Source: Byssothecium circinans (lineage: Eukaryota; Ascomycota; Dothideomycetes; Pleosporales; Massarinaceae). Taken from it: a DNA stretch of 64,000 nt. The position numbers were made by a program, and so were the translations under genes. Below are positions 1 through 11,225 of the stretch, piece by piece (position 1 is the stretch's first letter; each line of letters starts with the position of its first letter). The DNA is taken from positions 104,138 to 168,137 of the forward strand of contig ML976991.1 in the NCBI GenBank assembly GCA_010015675.1, given 5' to 3'. The notes under the pieces are model-generated. The model was given only the letters and a program-made list of their open reading frames with translations. It did not search any database and had not been told where the DNA came from.

Positions 1-145
1 TTTTTTGAGGGGTGGAGGATTTCGGCGCGGTGTCTCATATCCCTGGGTGTCTCATGACCCGATGCGCTAGCTTAATTCACCAAAGGAGGGGGATCAACGC
101 TCCATATTGATACCTCAAACCGCACATAGAGTACCTCGAGTCGCC

Positions 146-2227
146 ATGGCAAAAGACAAAAAGAAGTCCACGGACAAGAAAGCCGTAAAGGCAGCCAAAG
201 CCGCAAAGCAGGAAAAGAAAGCCGGCAAGAAAGATAAAAAGCAAGCCTCAAAAGACAAAGATGTCGACTCGGATGCTGAATCCGTCGATCTCGACGCCGT
301 GCTCGCACAGTACGCAAAAGAGCAGGAGCAGTACCACGCCATCACTGAAGTACCTTCTGAGCCTCCGTCGGCGCGGACATCTAGCACCATTGTGGGGAAC
401 CCTGCCAATGAGAATGAATTGTTCTTCTTTGGAGGCGAGTACTTCAACGGAGCCACTGCGCACTTCTTCAACGACCTTTTTGTGTATAATATCAAGAAAG
501 ATACCTGGAATAGGATTACGTCTCCTAATTCGCCGTTACCGAGGAGTGGACATGCATGGTGCAGGGCGGCGAATACGAAGGAGGTGTATCTCTTCGGAGG
601 AGAGTTCAGTTCGCCGAAACAAGGCACGTTTTATCACTACAACGACTTCTGGAAGCTGGACCCGGGAAACCGTGAATGGACGAGGATTGAAGTGAAAGGT
701 AAAGCTTCGTCGCCACCGGCTCGCAGTGGGCACCGCATGGTGGGATTCAAACAGTACATCATTCTGTTCGGTGGATTCCAGGATACGTCTGCCACGACCA
801 AGTACTTGAACGACTTGTGGATCTACGACTGTATCAATTTCGTCTGGCATACGCCGAAGTTGCAGTCTGCGCGCGCTGTACCAGACCCGCGATCGAGCTT
901 CAGTCTTCTTCCTCACGACCAAGGCGCGGTGCTGTACGGTGGATACTCGCAAGTCAAGGCCGTGGCAGGCGGGAAGCAGCAACAGCAAGCCAAGGGCAAA
1001 AAAGGAGGCGGCGGAGGCGGCTCTCGCATGGTTATCAAGCATAAAGTCCACGAAGACACCTGGTTCCTGCGCATCACGCCCCCATCTTCCGATCAGCCAT
1101 CCACTACCCTCCCCACGGTATCATGGGAACGCCGTAAGCGGCCCGCAAACCCACCGAATCCGCCCCGCGCAGGTGCAACAATGGCCTTCCACAAGGGCCG
1201 CGGGATAATGTTCGGCGGCGTCCACGACGTGAACGAAAGCGAAGAAAGTCTCGAGTCTGAATTCTTCAACCAACTCTTTGTCTGGAACATTGAGCGTAAT
1301 AGATACATGCCGCTGAACCTTCGCCGCCCTAAAGCCAACACGAATAAGAAAGCGGCGCAGCAAGCCAACATAAGTCGCCGCGGCCGCGCAAAAGCAGATG
1401 AAGAGGAACTTCTCGCGAACCTCAAAGCGCTGGAGATGAAGGCCGCCGGCGGCACTGCTGCTACCACCGCATCACCAGGCTCCGATTCCGAGGATGAAAA
1501 AGCGAAACAAGAAGATGACGAAGACACCAAAGTAGAAAAACCCCGTATCTACGAATTCCCTCACCCGCGCTTCAACGCCGCCCTCACCGTCCAGTCCGAT
1601 ACCCTATACATCTTCGGCGGCAGCTACGAAAAGGGCGATCGCGAATTCACCTTCGACGAGCTCTGGTCCATCAACCTGAACCATCTCGACGGCGTTGTGG
1701 AGATTTTCAAGCGTGAGCTAGAGGACTGGCAGGGCAGTGATGAGGAAGAAGATTCCGACGACGAAGCCGCAGACGACGACGACGATTACTCGGACGAGGA
1801 AGAAGAGGAAGGGGAAACTCCCATGTCCCCAACATACCCCGCATCCACAGCACCAACAAGTCTCACATCCCCCTCGCAACCGGAAGAAGACATCGGCACC
1901 GCGGAGGAAATCTCCGCTCTCACAGACACGCTCCCGCACCCGCGTCCCTTCGAATCCCTCCGTGACTTCTACGCCCGCACCTCCGAACCCTGGCAGAACA
2001 TCACCATCGAGGACCTCGGCAAAAAGGCCACCAAGGGCGTGGAAAAATCGCCCAAGGAGATCAAGAAACTGGCGTTTGAGAGGGCCGAGGAGAAGTGGTG
2101 GGATTGTAGGGAGGAGATCCGCGCGCTCGAGGACGAGCAGGAGGCTGCGGGGATTGGGGAGGTGGTTAGTTTGGCGGATAAGGGGGCGGGTGCTGGGGCT
2201 GTGGGTGGGGTGGGGAGACGGCGGTGA
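146..2227 (+). CDS. KEL3: Kelch-repeat protein, Kel3/KLHDC4-like
   Basis: Single-exon gene of 693 aa. The ATG at 146 is in a good context (GCCATGG) and opens a Lys-rich tail (MAKDKKKSTDKK); the frame is open further upstream but has no ATG. Kelch blades are visible as repeated hydrophobic-GG strands: LFFFGGEYF, VYLFGGEFS, IILFGGFQD, AVLYGGYSQ, GIMFGGVHD and LYIFGGSYE, each followed by a Trp/Tyr-containing strand, which fits a beta-propeller. Acidic low-complexity stretches separate the last blade from a C-terminal region starting PFESLRDFYARTSEPWQ that matches the DUF4110 module found in this family. Yeast Kel3 and human KLHDC4 have the same architecture and similar length; their molecular role is poorly defined. 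Convergent with the helicase gene downstream, with 275 bp between the stops. Confidence 0.9.
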   Translation: MAKDKKKSTDKKAVKAAKAAKQEKKAGKKDKKQASKDKDVDSDAESVDLDAVLAQYAKEQEQYHAITEVPSEPPSARTSSTIVGNPANENELFFFGGEYFNGATAHFFNDLFVYNIKKDTWNRITSPNSPLPRSGHAWCRAANTKEVYLFGGEFSSPKQGTFYHYNDFWKLDPGNREWTRIEVKGKASSPPARSGHRMVGFKQYIILFGGFQDTSATTKYLNDLWIYDCINFVWHTPKLQSARAVPDPRSSFSLLPHDQGAVLYGGYSQVKAVAGGKQQQQAKGKKGGGGGGSRMVIKHKVHEDTWFLRITPPSSDQPSTTLPTVSWERRKRPANPPNPPRAGATMAFHKGRGIMFGGVHDVNESEESLESEFFNQLFVWNIERNRYMPLNLRRPKANTNKKAAQQANISRRGRAKADEEELLANLKALEMKAAGGTAATTASPGSDSEDEKAKQEDDEDTKVEKPRIYEFPHPRFNAALTVQSDTLYIFGGSYEKGDREFTFDELWSINLNHLDGVVEIFKRELEDWQGSDEEEDSDDEAADDDDDYSDEEEEEGETPMSPTYPASTAPTSLTSPSQPEEDIGTAEEISALTDTLPHPRPFESLRDFYARTSEPWQNITIEDLGKKATKGVEKSPKEIKKLAFERAEEKWWDCREEIRALEDEQEAAGIGEVVSLADKGAGAGAVGGVGRRR

Positions 2228-2502
2228 GCGGGATTTTTGGGGGGTTGTCTGGAATGTTTGTGGTATATCGTGCTACATGGCATGATACAGCCTTACGGGG
2301 GGTCGTGCCTTCCTAGAACAGAGGGTTGATGAGTCGTTCCTCCCCTAAGCTCAATTCCTCCACGTGTATCCCACGTAAACAAGGACCGAACAACATTGAA
2401 GCTGTAGATGGATTTGAATCAAGAAAAGGGTATTCACGAGTCGTTCTAAGAAGGCACGATCCCACGAAGGGGTGAGATCCGTAAATGCGTGGTGTATATA
2501 TA

Positions 2503-5020
2503 CTATGAGTCAAAGGCTTCCTTCATGACTTCCTCAATCCAGTTCATCTGTACGGCGCTCACCTTCTTCGCATACGCCTTATTCGTGTACAAGAACTCGC
2601 TGAAGACGATGGCCTCGGCCTTGACCTTCCGCCCATGTAGAACGCTGCTAGGATGTACGGCGACTGTATGGTTGCCAATGAAAGTCTTGTAGCTGCCGTC
2701 AGGGCACAAGCGAGCCGTGTTGGACAAGAAGCCCCTTAGTAGAGATTTCAGGACGGCGTCGTTGTTGTTGGCGGAGTGGGAAGAAGTAGCAGAGGCGGCA
2801 GAGAGTTGCTCTGCAGTGACCAGTTTGAGTGTTTGGCACTGCTGACGCAATTGTTTCCGGATGTTCTGTGTGGAGCAAAAGTCAGTATGATGTATCCAGA
2901 CCTGTGGACACAAAACTACATACCATAACGTTCTGCATGGCGCGATGCGAAACAAAATGCCTATCGCACCACGCGCGTCTGTCCGTTTGCTCATCCGCAT
3001 ACTGCTGCACAGTAGCTAAAAACGTCAAATGATCTCCCTCTCGCCTGTACACATTGCGGCGCGCTTCTTCGGCTTGCTCTTTCTTCTCTTCATTCACGAT
3101 GTTGAAGAAGACACTGTCCTCCGTGCTCAGTACAGAGATGATATCGATGATATCCAGCAAGCAGTTTCTCTCCGGTCGTCCAGCTTCCAAGAGAACACGT
3201 CCCAGCTTGGGCGTAACGGGTAGTTTGGCCATTTGCAAGCCTATGTCACTGATTGTGCCGTCTGGCTTCAGGGCGCCGAGGCGGAGGAGCTGGAACAGGG
3301 CTTCTTTCAGGGCTTCTACGGGCGGACGGTCGAGGAAGGGGAAGTTGAGCACGTCGTTGACGCCGCGTGCCTTCATCGTCAGAATAGCTTGGACGAGGTC
3401 GCAACGGAGGATCTCTGGTGTCGTCCGCTCTTCTAACGTCTTGTAGTCTGCCTCCGTATACAGCCTGTAACATTGCCCTGGGGCTTCACGACCAGCACGA
3501 CCTTTGCGCTGTATGGCCGCCGATTTCGATACTGGCTTTGCAAGTAGCGATTCCAAGCCTAGCTTGCTGCGAAACTGCTTAATCTTTGACTTGCCGCAGT
3601 CGATGACGAATCGAACGCCTGGTACGGTAACAGAGGTTTCGGCGATGTTGGTCGCTAGGATAACTTTGCGCGTTTGTCGGGGTGTGGGCTGGAAGATGCG
3701 TTGTTGGGCTTGTTGAGGTAGTGCTGCGAAGAGAGGGAGGGCGAGGAGCTTGGGCATCTCTTTGGGCATGGCTTCGGCGTAGTCGTTGACAAGCTTCTCC
3801 AGGCTTTCGATCTTGTCTTGACCTGTGAGGAAGACTAGGATATCTCCTGGTAGCGGCTCCTTATAGTGGATCTGGAAGATGATTTTGAGTGCTGATTCGA
3901 CCCAGTCCACGCTCGGTGCTGGCAGGTAGAGTGTCTTGACGGGATACTGGCGCCCCTCCACAAAGCATGTACTGATGAGGCTGGAGTCCTTCGACGTATT
4001 TTCCACAGCGTGTTTTTTGAATCCCTCATCGAAAAACTTGACAAGTCCGTCCACATCCGCTGTAGCGCTCATAATCACAACCTTGAGGGGAAGTTTTCGT
4101 CTACTCCCTCCTTTTTCAATTTCCGTGACTAAATTCCGTAAAAATCCCAATATCAAATCAACATTGACACTCCTTTCATGCACTTCATCAACAACCACGG
4201 CGCTGTACTGGTTCATCTCTGGATCTCGAAGTACTTCCTGTAGTAGCATTCCCTCAGTCAAGAACTTGACTTTCGTGCTCGGCCCGCAAGAATTATCAAA
4301 GCGCACACTGTACCCAACTTTTGCAGAAGGGCTTTGGTTTCCGAAAAAGGACCCCATTTCCTCGGCCACTCGGCGAGCTAAAGATATAGCGGCGACTCGT
4401 CGAGGTTGCGTAATAGCGATGGTTTTTGTACACCATGGCTCGGATATTAGGAACTGGGGCACTTGCGTCGATTTACCGGATCCGGTCTCTCCTGTCAGCA
4501 CGAGGACATTGTTCTTCCGCAGGGCCTCTCGGATCGATTCAGCGTGCGGCCAAATCGGCAGAGACTTGCGCGTAAGTAGGAGCTCATCACGCCGGCGGAT
4601 CAGATGGGGTGGTACGCCTCCATTGGCACGTCCAGCCGGGCAAATTGAATCTGGATGGCTTTTACGGGGTTCAGAGCGTTGGTTTTGGTGTGAATTATCA
4701 TGTTTGTGGCGCTTGCCTGGGGGAGCCTTCCGCTGCTTGGGCGTGCTTTCCTTCAATGACCCAGCATCTTCAGTCTCTTCAATCACACTCTCCGGCTCGA
4801 GGGTTGTCTCTAGCCTCTGCTCTTCAGATGCAGCTGCAGTGCCCTCCTCGTCGAATTTCATCATCTTTCCGACGCCCTTCCTCAGCGCCGCCGTTTCGTC
4901 GTTTGCATTACGCTTCCTCTTCCTCTTCTTCCCTCTCTTACTTTCGGTGAATGGCTCATCGGATTCTAGTCTCTGTGAAATACTAGGCTGACTCGATTTT
5001 TCAGGGTTTGTTTTCGACAT
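2503..5020 (-). CDS. DHR2: DEAH-box RNA helicase, Dhr2/DHX33-like
   Basis: Two exons, 5020..2924 and 2865..2503, with a 58-bp intron (GTATGT...CACAG) in phase 0, giving 819 aa. The first ATG is MSKTNPEK at 5020; the frame upstream of it starts only with a TTG. An N-terminal Lys/Glu-rich tail of about 150 aa precedes the helicase core: motif I GETGSGKS near residue 180, Ia TQPRRVAA, II DEVH near 278, III SAT, IV FLTGQ, V TNIAETSVT and VI QRKGRAGR. The winged-helix, HA2 and OB-fold regions follow, and the second exon supplies the end of the OB fold (TARLCPDGSYKTFIGNHTVAVHPSS). Yeast Dhr2 acts in the nucleolus in 18S rRNA maturation. The close core match supports that family, while orthology to Dhr2 rather than another DEAH member is inferred. 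Motif II is DEVH rather than DEAH. Confidence 0.92.
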
Positions 5021-5459
5021 GTTGGCGTTGCGCAAGGTGTATTAATACACGAGATCAATCGCTCAACTTTTTTGCCAGTAGACCTTATCGATAAGGAATG
5101 TGTTAACCGAATTTAGTATAGCGCATGCGTCTGGTCGATTAATAGCTAACCTCGCCAACGAACATGAGCCTTACAAATGCCGAGGAAGTATATTGAGACT
5201 CTCGAAGGAAGGATTAGAAGCTTTTGGTTGATATGTAATTTAAATTTGCCTGTCGCTGTAGAGTCACCTGACAATATCAAACTCCCGTCATTTCACCTCC
5301 CTCCAAGACAGTTCACGATATCAAGATGCTCCTGAGACAGACTGCAACCCATGAAGTTTCCATTGGTAGGAATTAACCATGGTTGGGACTGCACAGTCCT
5401 GCATCGTATTAACTTTGACCTCAAGCGTCCGTCAAAGTTGTGGCCTCATACAATCCCTC
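5021..5459. other. Intergenic, helicase promoter and F-box gene 3' flank
   Basis: 439 bp without a supportable ORF. Apart from the palindrome at 5083 I see no repeat or RNA gene. Confidence 0.6.
5083..5096. promoter_or_regulatory. Palindromic double-GATA element upstream of the DEAH helicase
   Basis: CCTTATCGATAAGG is a perfect 14-bp palindrome lying 63-76 bp upstream of the helicase ATG. It consists of two abutting inverted GATA-type sites (CTTATC and GATAAG). The 12-bp core recurs at 43923 and 62560. A regulatory function is inferred. Confidence 0.5.
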
Positions 5460-7098
5460 TCAAATCACCTTCTTTCGCTCCTCTAACCCCAACCCGTAGC
5501 TCTTAACCCGACTCCAATAAAATGCCTTATCATGCTTCAATCCAAAGTCGGCCCAATCATCCGTCAACCGATTATAACTCCAGTATCCAAGCCAACTCAG
5601 CTTATTATTCCTTGCCCCTCGTCCCGCACTCCCCATGTTCAACACCATCTTATCCATATATTTGGCCGTAACCCCTGCCTTCTCAATCACAACAGTACCC
5701 TCCTTCTCGTCTAATCTTTCGCTGGTCAATCGCCATCGGCCAAGTACTGCGTCTTTCATAGCCGCGGAAGGGAGAGCGCCGTGGTTCTTGTGGACGTGCT
5801 CGATGTACAGATAGGGTACCACGTCGGCGGGTTCGGAAGTGGTGAGGAGAGAGATACAGGTGCCGTTTCGGAAGAAGCGGAGGTACCGGTAGTAGGTCAC
5901 GATATGTATGGGTGAGTTCCATGTTGTCTGCGTGACCGAAGCAGAGCCGGCGCGCGTGTAGTTCACGGTCGAAATGTAGCAGCCGTTGAAGCGGATACGG
6001 GGCCGCAGGCGGAAGAGCGTGTGGTAGGTTGGGTAGGGGGAGGGTATCAATGCTGCTGTCATTGCTTCTGGTGATGCCTTTGGGGGCGGGATGGCATCGA
6101 TTTCGAGGTCCTCGGAGCCTAGGAGGAATCCACCTTCGCCATCATCACCGAGCGGTTTTCCGTCAATTTGGCAAGCAAAGGTATAGTGCATGGCTGGAAA
6201 GCCGTACTCATGGCCAAGAGCTATACGTTTCCAGACCCGATCTTCGGTCGTTACCAGGTAGGCTAGTCGTTTGCATACTTGAGCGAGACGAACGTAGGAT
6301 GCTACGTCCTGGATGGCGAGTTGGAGGAAGATTTCGACGAGGATCTCTTCGGGGATGGTCGAGATGGGACAGGGAGGCGGGGGTGAGAACTCGGTTGGGG
6401 GTTCTTCTCCTTGTATGGAGAGGCTGGAAAACTCGCCGATGAGGGACTGGAGATTGCGCGACAGACCTTGGAGGGAGTGGTGGGCGGTGTTAGGGACGGT
6501 TGGGGAGGCATTTGAGGGGTTGGGATCGCTAGGTTTGGAGGTTGAGGGTTGCGGTGGGGGCCGGTATGGTGGATTGGCTTTAAAGTAAGAAGGGGGAAAG
6601 TGCTTCGCTTTGTAGGTTTCGTGGACCTTGTCGTCGAGCTGCAAGTCTCTTAGTCCCTGTTCCGCATATGTTGCAAGAATAAATGTCTCAACATACCTTG
6701 AAAGCCTTCCGGTATAGATTCAGACTGTCTCCCAAACTGCCCTGAGCCTCCCTTTCTACTGCTCTTTCATAATGTTCAAGGGCCGACTTTGGTTCTCTAC
6801 TTGATGTGGCATCGGGCGGACTAGTTTCATCCAGTCGCCTGCCCTGTTGCTTCTCGCCCAGATGACGATGGACGTACGGCTGCACCTCATCCACGTCTTC
6901 ACTCTTTTGCCTCGCATGCCGCGAGACGTCCGGAGCATTACTCTTGGGATGCTTGCTCGATGACGGTGCCGGCGTGGTCTTAGTTGCAGACACCTTCAAG
7001 GGCTGCTGAGGTTGCTTACCCTTCACCTTGGCCGAGACCTCTTCCCTCCATTTCTGGCGGAAAGACTCAAGCTCGGCTTCAGTGGAGTTGGGGTCCAT
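5460..7098 (-). CDS. F-box protein, FBXO9/Pof7/Hrt3-like
   Basis: Two exons, 7098..6697 and 6638..5460, joined in phase 0 over a 58-bp intron (GTATGT...TTGCAG), 526 aa. The joint restores the segment ALEHYERAVEREAQG...KAFKLDDKVHETY, the TPR/MIT-like helical pair that precedes the F-box in FBXO9 relatives. The F-box lies near residues 225-272 (STIPEEILVEIFLQLA...VCKRLAYLV). The C-terminal half, with RPRIRFNGCYISTVNYTR and YYRYLRFFRNGTCISLLTT, matches the conserved Hrt3/Pof7/FBXO9 domain. In yeast and fission yeast these are substrate receptors of SCF ubiquitin ligases; the substrate here is unknown. The N-terminal 130 aa are low-complexity. Divergent from the carrier gene at 7628. Confidence 0.88.
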
Positions 7099-7627
7099 GG
7101 CTTGGTACGGGTATTGTAGGTGTGGCGGAAATATGGGCTTGCTAAGTCCGATGTCGGTATGTTGACTTGTCGCGGGGAACAGAACGTTTATTTTGTCCTG
7201 TAAAGGTCTAGACGGAGTACATATTCTTTTCCGTGACAGACAGCGGTGAGTGAGTCATTGATATCGTATTTAGGGCGTTGGAATAAGGAGTCATATTTTA
7301 TGACTTAAGCGATGAGTCGATGGCGAGGCCGGAGATGCGCCACCATCTGATAAGAGCCGAACGCTCGGATCCTACATCGGGCAAGCGCATCGATTCGCGC
7401 CTTCCGATTCGCGCCTTCCGATTCGCGGCCAAAGTTTGTGAGAGGGAAAGCTCCCCTTCCGCCTTTTTTCCCTTGTATCATCGAGCAATCGCCGCCGTCA
7501 CCACCGACTGGCAATCGAAGAATATGCGCACGCCTTCATTTTCGCGACTCTGGGATTTTGAATACACGCCTCGCGCTGATTCGAGGTAGGCGGCCATCAA
7601 AGGAAAGAACGGCATAAAGAGGAGGAG
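7099..7627. other. Divergent intergenic region, F-box gene / carrier gene
   Basis: 529 bp shared upstream region. It holds a short tandem repeat at 7391..7428 (14-bp unit CGATTCGCGCCTTC, about 2.7 copies). No ORF or RNA gene is supported. Confidence 0.55.
7391..7428. repeat. 14-bp tandem repeat, about 2.7 copies
   Basis: The unit CGATTCGCGCCTTC is repeated head to tail with no mismatch in the first two copies. It lies about 200 bp upstream of the carrier gene. No function can be assigned. Confidence 0.7.
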
Positions 7628-8989
7628 ATGGCGACCCGGGACACTGAGGAGGTGGATGAGGAGAGCGCGTCGCTGGTGCAGAAGATGCTGTCGGCGAGTA
7701 CGGGCAGCATCTTGACGTCGTTACTCAGTATGTCTTTTTTTGTATCTCTAAGTCTACACATTTGGCGTCGTCGTAGACTCATACGTCATCCATACAAGAG
7801 CTCCAAACTAACAGCAACAGTCACTCCTTTAGATGTCGTCCGAGTACGCCTACAGTCACAAGCGCATACGCCGAGCACGTCTTCACATAATCCACGCGTC
7901 TATATCGCTGGCTCCCTCACACACTTCCGCGACCTACCGCCTAACCTCGGAATATCCGCTTGCTGCAGAGAAGTCTTCTGGATTAACAATCATGCACCCT
8001 TTTGCGTCGCTGGACCTACCCTAGCACCCATAAACCCCGCCGATGCATCGTGTGCAGTGGAAGAGGTGGAAAGACGTACCATCAATGGCACATGGGATGG
8101 TCTGCGGAAGATCGCACAGAATGAGGGCCCCAGGACACTATGGAGAGGCCTGTCGCCCACTCTGGTCATGTCAATACCTGCCAATGTCATATATTTTGCT
8201 GGATACGACTGGCTGCGGACTGCACAACAATCGCCCTTTCGGAAGACGGTGTCTGAAGCATACATACCTCTGGTTGCCGGGGCGAGCGCACGAGTCCTAG
8301 CAGCTATCGCAGTCAGCCCAATTGAGATGTTCAGGACGCGAATGCAGGCTACAAAGCACACGAATACGGCAGCTGGACATTTTCGCGAAACAATGGACGG
8401 AATGCGTGCAATGGTAACTACACAGGGTGTGCACAGCTTGTGGAGAGGCCTCACTTTAACATTATGGCGAGATGTGCCCTTCTCGGCCCTGTATTGGTGG
8501 GGCTACGAATACGGCCGCAATGTCGTAACCGACATGCGCGGGAGAGCGGAAGCTAGACGTGATGGGAGCGAGTTCCGCATGGGTCGGGGTCAGGAGAGGA
8601 TACGACGACGGAGTCGTTCGCGTGGCCGAGAGAAGCACGGTGCCACCCTCGTTGATAGCTTCATTGCAGGTGCTGGATCTGGTGCGGTTGCTGCTTTCGT
8701 CACAACCCCATTCGACGTGGGAAAGACGAGACAACAGGTGATCCGTCATGCGGGCGATTCCGTGAAGGAAGAGGTTGGTACAGCGTTGAAAGCTATGCGC
8801 CCAGAAGACATGTCGATACCCCGGTTCCTCTTCCATATATTCAAAGAGCAAGGAATGTCCGGATTGTTCCGGGGCTGGGCACCACGCTGTCTGAAGGTAG
8901 CACCCGCATGTGCGATCATGATCAGCAGCTATGAGGTTGGCAAAAAGATGGCTAACGACATCAACGAACGACGACGCGACGACGCCTAG
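7628..8989 (+). CDS. MTM1: Mitochondrial carrier, Mtm1/SLC25A39-SLC25A40-like
   Basis: Two exons, 7628..7727 and 7821..8989; the 93-bp intron (GTATGT...CAACAG) splits a codon and restores SILTSLLITPLDVVRVRLQ, the first carrier signature. Product 422 aa. Three carrier repeats are seen with Px[DE]xx[KR] signatures: TPLDVVRVRLQ, SPIEMFRTRMQ and TPFDVGKTRQQ. Between the first two transmembrane helices sits the long matrix loop with LGISACCREVFWINNHAPFC, whose cysteines are characteristic of the Mtm1/SLC25A39/40 branch. Members lie in the mitochondrial inner membrane; yeast Mtm1 is needed for manganese superoxide dismutase activation and iron homeostasis, and the mammalian members import glutathione. 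The transported substrate here is inferred from the family. A basic linker (RRRSRSRGREKH) precedes the third repeat. Confidence 0.9.
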   Translation: MATRDTEEVDEESASLVQKMLSASTGSILTSLLSMSFFVSLSLHIWRRRRLIRHPYKSSKLTATVTPLDVVRVRLQSQAHTPSTSSHNPRVYIAGSLTHFRDLPPNLGISACCREVFWINNHAPFCVAGPTLAPINPADASCAVEEVERRTINGTWDGLRKIAQNEGPRTLWRGLSPTLVMSIPANVIYFAGYDWLRTAQQSPFRKTVSEAYIPLVAGASARVLAAIAVSPIEMFRTRMQATKHTNTAAGHFRETMDGMRAMVTTQGVHSLWRGLTLTLWRDVPFSALYWWGYEYGRNVVTDMRGRAEARRDGSEFRMGRGQERIRRRSRSRGREKHGATLVDSFIAGAGSGAVAAFVTTPFDVGKTRQQVIRHAGDSVKEEVGTALKAMRPEDMSIPRFLFHIFKEQGMSGLFRGWAPRCLKVAPACAIMISSYEVGKKMANDINERRRDDA

Positions 8990-9421
8990 ACAAGTTGCGG
9001 CCGACCCGTATAAATCCACCACAGACCGATATCCGCGGGCACATTCTTTGTAAAATTTTGCATATATTTCCTTAGGAGCATAGGACGATTCTACTCACGT
9101 CTGCATGGGATGGCGTTTGGATAGCGATCATGGTTATCTTGGGTTCTGTAATGATACCAGCGTGTTTTATTCTCAAGCGCTTGTACGCTCATGTACTGTA
9201 TAGATAAGGTAATCGAAAGCATGTAATTCTCATGCTGCGTCTCTTAGCTAGTTATGAATGTGACTGATGGTGAAGGTCACTTCAATCTTGCACGGATCGG
9301 GCATCCCAGCAATCACGTGAACGCGCGCATCTAGATGTCCTTGTAGGTGTTTGAGCTCGGAACCAAAACACGAAGCTCCCGCGCAACCCCACCCTACTCA
9401 ATCAAACATCCACGACGAAAC
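8990..9421. other. Intergenic, no gene seen
   Basis: 432 bp between the carrier stop and the next start on the same strand. No ORF, repeat or RNA gene is supported. Confidence 0.55.
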
Positions 9422-10521
9422 ATGCACGACGTCGAAAACTTCCAAGAGATCTTCGCCGGCCGATCCTACAGCGACGGTCTCGTATCCGACATTCAAGAGA
9501 ATCAGTCCTTCCTCGGCGGCCACACATTCTTCGAGCGGCTCCTCCAGCTCCTCAAAATCCGATGTCAGTATTCACCAACCCCCCAATTCCGATCCCATCA
9601 ACCCGACACATCTTGCACTCCCAAAATACAGCTCTAACGACGATTACAGGGAAGAAACTCTACCCGCCCAAAACCCCCGCCGAGCTCTCCACGCTCCACA
9701 ACCTCATAACCACAGCGCCCATAAGCCTGCACTACAAACACTGCCTGATCTTCTACCTCCTCAAAGACCTCTCCGCCTCGGCGCACCAAAGCCCCACCCT
9801 CTCCGACGCCTTTGCCAATGACGTGCATCTCGAGAAGCGCTTCCGGACGTTTCTAGAAGGGATATGGGATCTGGATCATCTGCAATTCGAGACGGCAGTG
9901 CAGCACCTCACGCATCCGAGCATCATCCAGACGTTTCCCGACGAGATACTGCTCGCGCTGTTACGCAGGGGCGAGAGGGGCGAGGAAGAGAATGTGGGGA
10001 TACGGCGCGCAGGGGATCCACTGCCGTTGGCGTATTTCAATTGCGCGGGGCCGCCGCTCACGGACGCGAAGACGAGGAGGGAATTCGCAAAGTATCTCTC
10101 TGCGCGCAATGTGACGGAGTCGTGGTACTGGATTCAAACACGCCCGGAACATGAGCGCAAAGCCCTCCTTGAGATCCTGGTCGAGACTACACTCGCCTCG
10201 TCGTACAGTCAGTCGGAGAAGACGGGTGGAGGGAAGGTGTATCCGACTATGGAGCGCGCGATGGAGCTTGTGGGGCTGCCGTTTGGGGAAGAGGAGGAGA
10301 AGTGGTTGGAGACGTATTTGACGGAGGGGAAGGGGAGGTTGTTGGAGGGCGCGGGGGATACGGTGTTGATGAGGAAATTAGCGACGGGGAGGCTGGTGGA
10401 GTTTGCAAAGGACGGGACGGCGAGGGGGCAGCGGCATGAGGGGCTTGTTTGGGAGATGCTTAGGGATGGGGTGAGGAAGGGGTTGGGGCCGAGGGAGAAG
10501 GAGGAGGGGTTCAGCGTCTGA
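9422..10521 (+). CDS. ELYS-domain protein (nuclear pore assembly type)
   Basis: Two exons, 9422..9563 and 9650..10521; the 86-bp intron (GTCAGT...TTACAG) is in phase 1, giving 337 aa. The start MHDVENFQEIFAG is the first ATG in frame. The sequence is helical, with ISLHYKHCLIFYLLKDL, LEGIWDLDHLQFETAVQHLTHPSI and DEILLALL, matching the alpha-solenoid ELYS-like domain of fungal and animal nucleoporin ELYS (Ely5 in fission yeast), which links the Nup107-160 complex to chromatin or membrane. Fungal members are short and lack the AT-hook region of animal ELYS, as here. The second half (YPTMERAMELVGLPFGEEEEKWLETYL) fits the conserved tail of fungal members. Family assignment is from motif memory only, so confidence is moderate. 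Confidence 0.68.
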
Positions 10522-11225
10522 CGGGAAAGGATATTTCCGACAAATGGGGATGACTTTCACGCCTTGGGAGCAGTATTCATTACTAGGTTTGAGGCCTTCC
10601 GCAGTACCATCCTGGGGAAGCGAACACTGCGCGTACTTGTATGTGAGCAGTGACGGCTCTCTCGCATTTGGCAAAGGACGTTAGTCCGCTTGAAGGGTTT
10701 CTTACACCACACCACACCACTTTTGAGGGCAAGACCCGAAGCTCGAGCACAGTGCACAGTGGGATTGGTTTCGGTTGATAGAGCGATCCCAAGAAGTTCC
10801 TACGGTCTTACCTCACTACTCCGTTGTAAAGCTTCTTACCCTTAGACCTGAAGAAAGAAATGCTATTAATGTCGGAATGGACCTGATACTGGATCTTGGG
10901 TAGGAAACTCCATCAGTATGTATTCTTTGCCTCCAATTTCTTACTGTGAAGATTGATTTAACCTTGTCTGGATTCTCATTTGTGTAACTACTTCTTATAC
11001 GTCATGCGTACTATGGCACAATCTGCAAACCCATTAACTCCCCCTGGAAGCTGAAAACGATGCAGTGGCTACATGTGTTGTGATTTAACAAACATTTCCC
11101 ATTGCATAGCACACACCTGATAAAGTTACGCGTCAAGATTCTAGCAACACTTTCCACAGTTTAAATCCTGAGAAGAATGTGTTGGCTTCCAATTGACTTT
11201 CCAAACAAGTACAACAAACTCTTCC
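10522..11225. other. Convergent intergenic region
   Basis: 704 bp between two gene 3' ends. It contains a short CACAC-rich microsatellite around 10707 (ACACCACACCACACCAC). No gene is seen. Confidence 0.55.

Noticed and set aside
3936..4991. 351-aa plus-strand frame inside the DEAH helicase
   Set aside because: Antisense shadow of the helicase; Ser-rich with no family feature.
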